A DNA stretch of 15,343 bases from Spirochaetaceae bacterium. Its GTDB lineage: Bacteria > Spirochaetota > Spirochaetia > Treponematales > Breznakiellaceae. Below, piece by piece: positions 1 through 6,226 of the stretch. The first letter of the stretch is position 1. Each line of letters begins with the position of its first letter. A program made the position numbers and the translations under genes. The stretch is from assembly GCA_031280455.1 (NCBI GenBank), contig JAITGR010000007.1, forward strand, positions 1 to 15,343, given 5' to 3'. The notes under the pieces were generated by a model. That model was not told where the DNA came from. It saw only the letters and a program-made list of their open reading frames with translations, and searched no databases.

Positions 1-566
1 CGCTTATCGCCGCCTTTACGCCGAATTCCGACCCGGTGCAGAAGATTTCGATAATTCCGCGCGGGTTCGGCGCGCTGGGGTACACGCTGCAAATGCCGGT
101 GGAAGACCGTTTTATTATCAGCGAGGACGCGCTGTTCGGCAAAATTAACGTGTGCCTGGGCGGACGCGCCGCGGAGGAGATTGTTTTTGGCAAAATATCC
201 ACCGGCGCGGCCAACGACCTAACAAAAGCGACGGACATCGCGCGCCGGATGATAACGGATTTTGGCATGAGCAAGCGATTTAGAAACGTGGCGCTGACAA
301 AGCGCGGCGCGGGCATGGCCGGCGGCGGCCCGGGCGGCCACCCCGAAGCTGCCGAGCCGGTGTTCACCCGCGAATTTTCGGAAGCGACACAGCAGTATAT
401 TGATGAAGACATTGCCCGCATCATGGCCGAGCAGTACACCACCGTGCTGGAAAAACTCAAGCACAACAAAGACCTGCTCGTCCGCATCGCCGAAATCCTG
501 CTGGAAAAAGAAACGCTGGACGAAGCGGAGTTCAAGGCGCTCGTCGGCGAGTCCGGTTGTCAGTAG
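1..566 (+). CDS. ftsH: ATP-dependent zinc metalloprotease FtsH, C-terminal part (5' truncated by window edge)
   Basis: This is the C-terminal part of the membrane-bound AAA+ zinc protease that degrades misfolded or regulatory membrane proteins. The reading frame is already open at base 3 and ends at TAG 564-566, so the gene starts outside the window. The first visible residues (LIAAFTPNSDPVQKISIIPRG) are the stretch that normally follows the HEAGH zinc motif, which therefore lies just upstream. Also visible are GYTLQMPVEDR and the GGRAAEEIVFG...GAANDLTKATDIAR block, whose Asp in NDL is expected to be the third zinc ligand. The end is an ordinary helical FtsH tail with a short Gly-rich linker (AGGGPGG). 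The ATPase domain and the membrane segments are not in view. The identification is secure from these family-specific blocks. Confidence 0.96.
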   Translation, partial: LIAAFTPNSDPVQKISIIPRGFGALGYTLQMPVEDRFIISEDALFGKINVCLGGRAAEEIVFGKISTGAANDLTKATDIARRMITDFGMSKRFRNVALTKRGAGMAGGGPGGHPEAAEPVFTREFSEATQQYIDEDIARIMAEQYTTVLEKLKHNKDLLVRIAEILLEKETLDEAEFKALVGESGCQ

Positions 567-622
567 GCGGATGAGCCACACACAGGCAGCGCCCCCAAAG
601 TACTGACAATAGCAGGGCGGCG

Positions 623-652
623 TTGACGGAATACGGACTGTTCAGATAGTAT
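623..652 (+). promoter_or_regulatory. candidate sigma-70-type promoter for the Nif3-family gene
   Basis: TTGACG (623-628) and TAGTAT (647-652) are separated by 18 nt and resemble -35 and -10 boxes. They predict a transcript start near 659, only about 9 nt before ATG 668. This makes the upstream GTG at 653 an unlikely start, because it would abut the -10 box and precede the transcript. The call rests on similarity to a consensus only. Confidence 0.4.
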
Positions 653-667
653 GTGAAGCGATTGACA

Positions 668-1417
668 ATGACAACGCTGGAACTCGATAAATATTTTCGT
701 GCCGTGCTGGATATTGACGCTTTTACTGCGGCGGAGTCTTCGCTGAACGGCCTTCAGGTTGATAATGGCGGTGCGCCGGTCGCTAAAATAGCGTTTGCCG
801 TGGATGCGTGCATGGAAACGTTTAAGCGCGCGAGAGAGGCCGGCGCGGGCATGTTGTTTGTTCACCACGGTTTATTTTGGGGAACAGAGCAGGCGCTTAC
901 CGGCGTGTTTCGCCGGCGGCTGCAGTGTTTACTGGACGCGAACCTCGCATTGTACGCCGCCCATTTGCCGCTGGACGCGCACGGGGAGCTCGGCAATAAC
1001 GCCGCTTTGGCGCGCCGGCTTGGCATTGTGTCGCCCGCGCCGTTCGGTCTGTACCACGGCAAGAAAATCGGCTTCCTCGGCGCGCTTGAGACGCCGCTGT
1101 CGATTCATCAGGCGGCGGCGCTGGTGTCGCCTGACGCGGCGCTGTTTCCCTTCGGGCCGGAGCGTAACGGTAGCTGCGCCGTCATTTCCGGCGGCGGCGC
1201 TATGGAAGTGCTGCAGGCTGCCGGTGAGGGCGTCGATTTGTATGTAACCGGCGAGGCGGCGCACTCGGCGTATCATCTGGCGCTGGAGGGCGGGGTGAAT
1301 ATGGTCTGCGGCGGGCATTACGCGACGGAGGTGTGGGGGCTGCGGGAGCTTGCGCGCCGCGCTGCCGCCGATTTGTCTATCGCGGTTGAATTTCTGGATG
1401 TGCCGACGGGGTTGTAG
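668..1417 (+). CDS. Nif3-like dinuclear metal center protein (YbgI/YqfO family)
   Basis: A 249-residue member of the Nif3/DUF34 family. These proteins hold two metal ions in a cup-shaped fold; their cellular role is unsettled, and they are often annotated as GTP cyclohydrolase I type 2 homologues. Residues matching the metal ligands of E. coli YbgI are present: H66-H67 in LFVHHGLFW, H99 and D103 in AHLPLDAH, and H217 and E221 in GGHYATEVWG. The length equals the short bacterial form, without the central insert found in YqfO. I chose ATG 668 because a promoter-like pair ends at 652; a GTG at 653 in frame would add five residues (MKRLT). Neither start has a clear Shine-Dalgarno sequence. The gene follows ftsH by about 100 nt and precedes lspA closely. 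Family assignment is firm, function is not. Confidence 0.88.
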   Translation: MTTLELDKYFRAVLDIDAFTAAESSLNGLQVDNGGAPVAKIAFAVDACMETFKRAREAGAGMLFVHHGLFWGTEQALTGVFRRRLQCLLDANLALYAAHLPLDAHGELGNNAALARRLGIVSPAPFGLYHGKKIGFLGALETPLSIHQAAALVSPDAALFPFGPERNGSCAVISGGGAMEVLQAAGEGVDLYVTGEAAHSAYHLALEGGVNMVCGGHYATEVWGLRELARRAAADLSIAVEFLDVPTGL

Positions 1418-1449
1418 CCGCGCCGGCGGATTATATATGGAAAAGATAT

Positions 1450-1454
1450 GGAGG
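1450..1454 (+). promoter_or_regulatory. Shine-Dalgarno sequence that favours a GTG start for lspA
   Basis: GGAGG lies 5 nt upstream of GTG 1460. It overlaps the alternative in-frame ATG at 1448, which itself has only a weak purine stretch (GGAAAAG) upstream. This spacing supports initiation at GTG 1460. Confidence 0.5.
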
Positions 1455-1459
1455 AGTGC

Positions 1460-2029
1460 GTGGCCGATACACAATTTCTAAAACAAAAAATACTGCCGTT
1501 TTCGCTGAGTGCGGTTATTTTGCTGGCAGACCAGCTTTCCAAAGCGTTTATTGTAAAAAACTGGCCGCAGATTGGTACATTGATTTGTGATGTATTCGGC
1601 AACGATTTACTGCTTATTTACCATGTGCGCAACAAGGTCATCGCGTTTAGTCTGGGCGGCGGCGTTCCCGAATCGCTGCGTCCGCTCTTGTTTGTCGCGC
1701 TGCCGGTTGCCGTTCTGATTTTTCTGTGCGTGTACTATTTTAAGGATACGCAGTGTACGGCGCTGCAGCGCTGGGCGATTGCCGGCATTACCGGCGGCGG
1801 CGCGGGCAATCTGATTGACCGCGTGTTCCGCCCTGACGGTGTTGTCGATTTTATCAGCGTAAAATTTTTTGGCATTTTTGGATTTGAGCGCTGGCCGACC
1901 TTTAATGTAAGCGATTCCGCCGTGGTTGTGTGTGTTATTATCTGGTTTATATCGATGATTACGCAGGAAGCCGGCGCGATAAAAAGAAACAGCGGCGCAA
2001 AGCCGGATGTGAAGCATACGCAGGGGTGA
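1460..2029 (+). CDS. lspA: lipoprotein signal peptidase (signal peptidase II, LspA)
   Basis: An inner-membrane aspartyl protease that removes signal peptides from diacylglyceryl-modified prolipoproteins. The window itself encodes three predicted lipoproteins that would be its substrates. Visible family blocks are LLADQLSK in the first helix, HVRNKVIAFSLG, GGGAGNLIDRVF, VVDFI (catalytic Asp about 130) and WPTFNVSDSAVV (catalytic Asp about 152). Four hydrophobic segments are seen, as expected. In the usual NxGxAF block the Gly is replaced (NKVIAF). With the GTG start the protein has 189 residues; an ATG at 1448 would add four (MEEC). The TGA stop overlaps the ribosome-binding region of the next gene, so this looks like an operon with the small membrane protein and murD. 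Confidence 0.94.
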   Translation: MADTQFLKQKILPFSLSAVILLADQLSKAFIVKNWPQIGTLICDVFGNDLLLIYHVRNKVIAFSLGGGVPESLRPLLFVALPVAVLIFLCVYYFKDTQCTALQRWAIAGITGGGAGNLIDRVFRPDGVVDFISVKFFGIFGFERWPTFNVSDSAVVVCVIIWFISMITQEAGAIKRNSGAKPDVKHTQG

Positions 2030-2039
2030 GGGGGCGGTT

Positions 2040-2345
2040 ATGGATGGAGAAGACAGTCCAAAAAAAGAAGTAAACAAAAAATTAAACACGCTGATTTTTG
2101 GCGCGCTGGCTGTTGTGTGCTGCGTGGTGCTTAACGCGCTGATATTTGCGGTTCTGTTTCTTATACTGGTGTTTGCGGCGGGGCCGGAAGGCGGGAATAT
2201 ATTTGTGTGGGCTATACCTGCCGTTTTTGTTGTGTCGATAGCGCTTAGTTTTTTTATATATAATCGCATACTTTCTTTCATTCTTGAAAAAATAGATATA
2301 GAAGAATACATAGACCCGGTTGTTTTGCCATGGCGGAAAAATTAA
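2040..2345 (+). CDS. small two-helix membrane protein of unknown function
   Basis: I do not recognise this 101-residue protein. It has a charged N-terminus (residues 1-16, MDGEDSPKKEVNKK...), a long hydrophobic segment at about 17-47 and a second at about 54-76, then a short acidic tail ending in PVVLPWRKN. It therefore looks like an inner-membrane protein with two spans. A GAGGGGG stretch lies just upstream of ATG 2040 and overlaps the lspA stop. The gene starts 10 nt after lspA and overlaps murD by 16 nt, which suggests translational coupling. Its position between lspA and murD hints at an envelope role, but nothing in the sequence gives a specific function. The packing between neighbours argues that it is a real gene. 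Confidence 0.8.
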   Translation: MDGEDSPKKEVNKKLNTLIFGALAVVCCVVLNALIFAVLFLILVFAAGPEGGNIFVWAIPAVFVVSIALSFFIYNRILSFILEKIDIEEYIDPVVLPWRKN

Positions 2346-3706
2346 CGGCGGCTGCCGATTTTGCCGGTAAAAAAATACTGGTGATGGGGCTCGGGCTTAA
2401 CGGCGGCGGGCTCTGCGCGGCGCGTTTTTTGGCCGGAGGCGGGGCGGAACTTACCGTAAGCGACATGCGGGAGGCCGAATCGCTTTCGGCGTCTATCGGG
2501 GCGCTGGACGAGTATGTGCGCGAAATAGGGGCAAAACAGCCCCGCTATGTTCTGGGACGCCACGAACAGGCCGATTTCAAGGCCGCCGATATTGTGGTAA
2601 AAAACCCCGCCGTCCGCCCCGATTCGCCGTACCTCCGCGGCTGCCGCTGTATAGAAACCGATATATCACTTTTTTTGCGCTATAGCCCTGCGCGGCTTAT
2701 CGCGGTAACCGGCACCAAAGGAAAATCGTTTACCTCTTCCGCCATTCATTACACGCTGGAAAAATTGCTGTCTTCGAGCGGTGAAAAGGACGCGCCCGCC
2801 TCGTATCTTGGCGGCAACATAACCGTATCGCCGTTGAATTTTTTGGAGAAACTGCGCCCGGGTGATTTTGTTACGCTGGAGTTGTCGAGTTTTCAGCTGG
2901 GCGACCTGCCGCGTACCGCAAGCTGGAACGGCGGCGCGCTGCTGCGCCCGTGTGTTGCCGTGCTGACCGCAATAATGAGCGACCACCAGGACCGGTACGG
3001 CGGCATGGAAGCGTATATCGCGGATAAAAAACTAATATATGCAAACCAGACACACGAGGACGCGACGGTGTGCGACGGAAGCCCTTGGGGGGATGTGTTC
3101 GCGCGTGAAACACCGGCGCGGGTTGTCCGCAGCTCTGATGCGGAGACCTGGCGTTTTCTGAATGAACACGGCGGTGAACGCGAACTGAATGTGCGTTCCG
3201 CACTTGCCGCCGTGCGCGAACTGGGCTTTGCCGAAGATGCCGCGCGGCGGGCGCTCGATTCGTTTGGCGGCATAGAACACCGCCTGGAACTTTTTCTGGA
3301 AAAGGACGGGCGGCGGTACTACAACGACAGCGCGGCGACCATTCCAGAAGCGGCTGCCGCGTGCTGCCGCGCGCTGGGGCCGCAATTGGTGCTCGTTGCG
3401 GGCGGCGCCGACAAAAACCTCGATTTTACGCCGCTTGCCCGCGCTGCCGGCAGTGTAAAGGCCGTTGTGCTTTTGGACGGCAGCGCGGGCGGCAAACTGT
3501 GCGCCGCCCTGGAAGCGCGCGGCGTCCGCTATCACGGGCCGTACGCGACGCCGGAGGTTGCCGCGCGCAAAGCCGTCGAGCTTTCGGTGCATGGCGGCGC
3601 GGTGGCGCTTTCCCCGGGCTGCGCCTCCTTCGGCATGTTCCGCAACGAGTTTGACCGGGGAAAGCGCTGGAAAGAGGCGGTACGCCAGGTGGTAAGCCAA
3701 TCCTAA
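2330..3706 (+). CDS. murD: UDP-N-acetylmuramoyl-L-alanine--D-glutamate ligase (MurD)
   Basis: This cytoplasmic ligase adds D-glutamate to UDP-MurNAc-L-Ala in peptidoglycan precursor synthesis. Its 458 residues match the family length and three-domain layout. The N-terminal Rossmann-like domain has VMGLGLNGGG (18-27). The central ATPase domain has the P-loop GTKGKS (128-133), LELSSFQL (183-190), SDHQDRYGG and a Lys-containing YIADKKLIY segment that should hold the carbamylated lysine. The C-terminal domain has HRLE (317-320), NDSAAT (332-337) and LSPGCASFGMFRNEFDRG. In NDSAAT the usual Lys of NDSKATN is Ala. No good ribosome site precedes ATG 2330; the 16-nt overlap with the upstream gene suggests coupling. 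The last codons lie inside an inverted repeat (3696-3731). Confidence 0.94.
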   Translation: MAEKLTAAADFAGKKILVMGLGLNGGGLCAARFLAGGGAELTVSDMREAESLSASIGALDEYVREIGAKQPRYVLGRHEQADFKAADIVVKNPAVRPDSPYLRGCRCIETDISLFLRYSPARLIAVTGTKGKSFTSSAIHYTLEKLLSSSGEKDAPASYLGGNITVSPLNFLEKLRPGDFVTLELSSFQLGDLPRTASWNGGALLRPCVAVLTAIMSDHQDRYGGMEAYIADKKLIYANQTHEDATVCDGSPWGDVFARETPARVVRSSDAETWRFLNEHGGERELNVRSALAAVRELGFAEDAARRALDSFGGIEHRLELFLEKDGRRYYNDSAATIPEAAAACCRALGPQLVLVAGGADKNLDFTPLARAAGSVKAVVLLDGSAGGKLCAALEARGVRYHGPYATPEVAARKAVELSVHGGAVALSPGCASFGMFRNEFDRGKRWKEAVRQVVSQS

Positions 3707-3731
3707 AAAAATAACCGTTTTTGGAATTGGC
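3696..3731. repeat. inverted repeat, copy 1 of the GCCAAT...GCC palindrome family
   Basis: The left arm GCCAATCCTAAAAA (3696-3709) pairs with the right arm TTTTTGGAATTGGC (3718-3731) around an AATAACCG loop, with one mismatch and one wobble pair. It includes the last murD codons and its stop. A very similar element sits at 5398-5433. It could act as an A/T-rich-stem terminator at the murD end, although no T-run follows the stem. Confidence 0.6.
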
Positions 3732-3752
3732 CAAATAGCCGCGCCGCCGGTT

Positions 3753-4505
3753 TTGGACGGCGTACGGCAAGGAAATAACAAAATTAAAAAATCATACATT
3801 ATTTATATATACATACTATCGGGTGCCGGCCTGTACGCGCTGCCGTCCGAACAGGAAGCGGGCGGCGCGAAGGAAGGCGGGTTTCGCGTATCGCTTAGAG
3901 AAGCAACCATAAGCATACACCCGGGCTACGACAAAGTGTTTTACCAGCAGTGTGCCGCAGCGTTAAGCGGCGCGATGGAATTCAATTCGTTTTTAATGGT
4001 AAAAAGCGGGGTGCGCTTTTGGAAAAGTAAAGCCAGTTTTGAAACCGGCGCGTTTTTGAACACCGAAATCCCGCTGCCTGTTCTTAGGATGCTGCGCTTC
4101 CGCGTTTCGTACATATTTAACGCCCTGCCCGAATACGAATACTACAGCAGCGCCGTGCAGCCGGTTGCGATGATTGCAGGCCGCACTGCCGGCGTGTTGC
4201 TGGGTGCCGCGTTCAGGTTTTTGAATATATACGGCACGCCGTTACACGAGCAGGCGATTTCTTTTTCGACATATATAAATGCGATACACAATGACCGGTT
4301 TCTTTTGGGGGCACGCCTTGCAAACTTTAATAGCTGGCAGGCGGACAACCTCGGCTCGTATCGCCTTACAATATACACCAGGTACCGTCTGCGCCCCGCC
4401 ATCGCCATTATGAACGAGCTGGAACTTATGCAGACCGGCAGCGGGAGCCTTGCGGCGACCTACTACGGCGTTGTGTTGAATACGGGGGTTACGTTTACAT
4501 GGTAG
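3753..4505 (+). CDS. predicted exported protein, possibly an outer-membrane beta-barrel; start uncertain
   Basis: I do not recognise this protein. The N-terminus has a Lys-rich stretch and a hydrophobic core ending in GAGLYA, a convincing signal peptide. The mature part has alternating polar and hydrophobic stretches (FRVSLREATISI, SGVRFWKSKASFETG, YRLTIYTRYRLRP) and ends in GVTFTW. A C-terminal aromatic residue is typical of outer-membrane barrels, so that location is likely but inferred. The coordinates use an in-frame TTG at 3753, which has no ribosome site. A much better AAGGAA (3769-3774) precedes an in-frame ATT at 3783 that would give a compact signal peptide beginning KKSYIIYIYIL. The stop overlaps the next gene by 7 nt, suggesting coupled translation with the phosphoesterase. 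Confidence 0.68.
   Translation: MDGVRQGNNKIKKSYIIYIYILSGAGLYALPSEQEAGGAKEGGFRVSLREATISIHPGYDKVFYQQCAAALSGAMEFNSFLMVKSGVRFWKSKASFETGAFLNTEIPLPVLRMLRFRVSYIFNALPEYEYYSSAVQPVAMIAGRTAGVLLGAAFRFLNIYGTPLHEQAISFSTYINAIHNDRFLLGARLANFNSWQADNLGSYRLTIYTRYRLRPAIAIMNELELMQTGSGSLAATYYGVVLNTGVTFTW
3769..3774 (+). promoter_or_regulatory. Shine-Dalgarno sequence pointing to a non-canonical ATT start
   Basis: AAGGAA lies 8 nt before ATT 3783-3785, the codon directly before AAA AAA TCA of the signal peptide. No ATG, GTG or TTG occurs in frame at the right distance. This suggests initiation at ATT, or a mutated ATG. Confidence 0.45.
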
Positions 4506-5395
4506 TCAGCACTCAAAATCAAGGTTGCTGTCCCAAAATTGCAATTTTGGGACAGGCTCAACTGTGGCGCACTTTCATTTGTGCGGCCGGAATTGCCGTA
4601 AGCGCGGTGTCGTGTAGCGTGGATATGCTGGGCTTTTTTGCCTCGCGCGACCTGGATTCGCGGCTTTTGGCGCGGAACGAATTTGTCCTGTTTCAGCAGG
4701 AATCTGAAATACTGGGATACGACGTGCTCAAAAGAGACTTTGGCGATGAGTATTCGTTTTTGGTTTTAAGCGACACGCATATAGAAAATGAAAATCCCAA
4801 CGGCCTCGAGCGCCTTAAAAACGCGGTTGTGGAAAACGACGCGGCGTTTGTCGTGTTTTTGGGCGACAATACCCAGAACGGCAGACGGCAGGACCTTCAG
4901 GTATTTGTAAACATTGCGCTGTCGCTCGGCGTACCCTGTTATCCGGTTCTGGGTAACCACGATATATACTTTGAAAACTACCCGGTCTGGAAAGAGCTTG
5001 TCGGTTCGTCCTCGTACCGCGCCGCAGCCGGCGGCACGCTCCTTTTGGTTTTTGATTCGGCAAACGGCATGGCCGGCGGTATGCAGCTTGACTGGATAGA
5101 ATCGGAACTGAAAAACACGAGCGCCCGCCATATTTTTGTGTTTACGCATACCAATCTTTTTGTGGAAAGCATGACCGACATTGTCCAGTGGACAGACAAC
5201 CGCGAACGGGCGCGCCTTATATCGCTGCTGCGCGGACGGAATGTTTTTATGTTCAGCGGGCATGTACATAAACGAATTATACGCGAAGCCGCCGGAACGG
5301 TTTTTGTCAGCATGGAAGATTACAAACAGCACAAAACATACGCACACGTTTTTGTACGGCCGGAAGGAACAAGCTATGTATTCAAAAAATTATAA
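4499..5395 (+). CDS. metallophosphoesterase lipoprotein (calcineurin-like)
   Basis: A calcineurin-like phosphoesterase, a two-metal hydrolase of phosphomonoesters or phosphodiesters; the substrate cannot be told from sequence. All five metal-site blocks are present: SDTH (D92, H94), LGDN (D123), LGNHD (N153, H154), FTHTN (H217) and SGHVH (H255, H257). Residues 24-39 form a hydrophobic stretch ending in the lipobox AVSC (Cys39), so it should be a lipoprotein facing the periplasm or cell surface. ATG 4499 overlaps the upstream gene by 7 nt, but it gives an unusually long n-region (about 23 residues), part of which (11-19) is encoded by a 26-bp perfect palindrome. TTG 4547, just inside the palindrome, is an alternative start but has no ribosome site. 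Function assignment is solid at family level only. Confidence 0.88.
   Translation: MVVSTQNQGCCPKIAILGQAQLWRTFICAAGIAVSAVSCSVDMLGFFASRDLDSRLLARNEFVLFQQESEILGYDVLKRDFGDEYSFLVLSDTHIENENPNGLERLKNAVVENDAAFVVFLGDNTQNGRRQDLQVFVNIALSLGVPCYPVLGNHDIYFENYPVWKELVGSSSYRAAAGGTLLLVFDSANGMAGGMQLDWIESELKNTSARHIFVFTHTNLFVESMTDIVQWTDNRERARLISLLRGRNVFMFSGHVHKRIIREAAGTVFVSMEDYKQHKTYAHVFVRPEGTSYVFKKL
4529..4554. repeat. 26-bp perfect palindrome inside the phosphoesterase 5' coding region
   Basis: TGTCCCAAAATTG (4529-4541) is followed directly by its exact reverse complement (4542-4554), then by GGCTCAA. A related hairpin with the same ACAGGCTCAA tail lies at 10585-10620. It falls within the reading frame and encodes residues 11-19 of the phosphoesterase if ATG 4499 is used. 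Confidence 0.9.
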
Positions 5396-5397
5396 TA

Positions 5398-5433
5398 GCC
5401 AATTCCAAAAACAACCGGTTTTGGGAATTCGCC
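5398..5433. terminator. inverted repeat between convergent genes, copy 2 of the GCCAAT...GCC family; possible bidirectional terminator
   Basis: AATTCCAAAAAC (5401-5412) pairs with GTTTTGGGAATT (5418-5429) with one mismatch around an AACCG loop, and outer GCC triplets flank it. It fills almost all of the 39-nt gap between the + phosphoesterase stop (5395) and the minus-strand stop (5435), a place where a shared terminator is expected. The A/T tracts lie inside the stem rather than after it, so termination is inferred. Confidence 0.5.
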
Positions 5434-5434
5434 A

Positions 5435-6187
5435 TCAGTCAATCGTAACGGTGTTTACCACTTTGCCGGACGGCAAATACTTTTTGTTCTGGTTGCCCGG
5501 GTCAAGCACACGTTCGCCGTTTTTATACAAAATATAGTGATACGTCCCCGCCGGCAGCGGAAGCTCCAGCATATACTCGCCGGAACGTATTTCTTTAAGG
5601 CGGTACATAAACGGGTCCCAGGCGTTAAAATCCCCCGCCACCGTTACCGCTTCGCCGCTTGCCGCCGTGTAGCGAAGGCTCAACACGCCGCTCTTTTCCA
5701 CCGCGCCCATGGCCGCCTTGTCGCTCTGCCGCGGCGCGCCCGTTACGCTTAATTCCAGGCCGGAATGCATGTCGGTGCGGCGCACAGGATTCGACGGGTC
5801 GGACACCCACAGCCCGTCGACAACCAGCCGGTATTCCAGACGGGAAAGATCAGGCGGCGTTTGATAGGCATAAAATAGTATGCCGGAATCCCGCAGCCGC
5901 TCCGGTTCCTTTTTTGCCTTCTCGTTGAACGGCTCGGTTTGGTCAACCGGTATCAGAATTTTTTTGAACCAGTAAATGCGCCGGTAATCTTCGTGGGCAA
6001 ACGCCACACCGACCTTGCGATTGTGCCGCCCGTCCGCGGTAAAAATAACAGCGTCTTCAAAGACGACAGGCGGCTGCGGCGCGCTCAGGCTTAAGAGAAG
6101 TTCAATAAACTGATATGATTGTAAATCCAGGGCGTTCAAATTGCCGATAATTGCCATAAGGAGTAATAAAACGAATGTTTTTTTCAT
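5435..6187 (-). CDS. exported protein with two tandem glycogen-binding (CBM48/AMPK-beta-like) domains
   Basis: A 250-residue protein starting MKKTFVLLLLMAIIGNLNA, a clear signal peptide with likely cleavage near residue 19. The C-terminal half (about 166-250) carries AMPK-beta/CBM48 glycogen-binding signatures: VAGDFNAWDP (183-192), the aromatic and hydrophobic strand pattern, and GTYHYILYKNGERVLDPGN (214-232). The N-terminal half (about 44-140) contains YRLVVDGLWVSDPSNP (119-134), a second, diverged version of the same strand pair, so two E-set domains in tandem are likely. No catalytic domain is present. Such domains usually bind alpha-glucans, but an exported copy without an enzyme may have another ligand. 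ATG 6187 was chosen over an in-frame upstream start because it begins the signal peptide; no Shine-Dalgarno is visible. The gene is divergent from the flcA-like gene with a 39-nt gap. Confidence 0.78.
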   Translation of the reverse strand: MKKTFVLLLLMAIIGNLNALDLQSYQFIELLLSLSAPQPPVVFEDAVIFTADGRHNRKVGVAFAHEDYRRIYWFKKILIPVDQTEPFNEKAKKEPERLRDSGILFYAYQTPPDLSRLEYRLVVDGLWVSDPSNPVRRTDMHSGLELSVTGAPRQSDKAAMGAVEKSGVLSLRYTAASGEAVTVAGDFNAWDPFMYRLKEIRSGEYMLELPLPAGTYHYILYKNGERVLDPGNQNKKYLPSGKVVNTVTID

Positions 6188-6193
6188 TAATTT

Positions 6194-6199
6194 ATTATC
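6194..6199 (-). promoter_or_regulatory. candidate -10 box (GATAAT) for the minus-strand exported protein gene
   Basis: On the minus strand GATAAT ends at 6194, 6 nt before the A of ATG 6187, so the predicted transcript start nearly coincides with the start codon. A weak TTTTAC-like -35 lies about 17 nt upstream. With no ribosome site visible, a leaderless or near-leaderless message is possible. Confidence 0.3.
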
Positions 6200-6214
6200 G
6201 GAAAAAACACTCGC

Positions 6215-6223
6215 TGGTAAAAT
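6215..6223 (+). promoter_or_regulatory. extended -10-like sequence upstream of the flcA-like gene
   Basis: TGGTAAAAT (6215-6223) fits the TGn plus TATAAT-like pattern. It sits only 3 nt before ATG 6227, which is too close for the usual start distance, so either transcription begins at or inside the codon region or this is chance. Confidence 0.2.
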
Positions 6224-6226
6224 AGC

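Noticed and set aside
3032..3799. 255-residue minus-strand frame over murD
   Set aside because: It lies opposite well-conserved MurD motifs and has no family features of its own.
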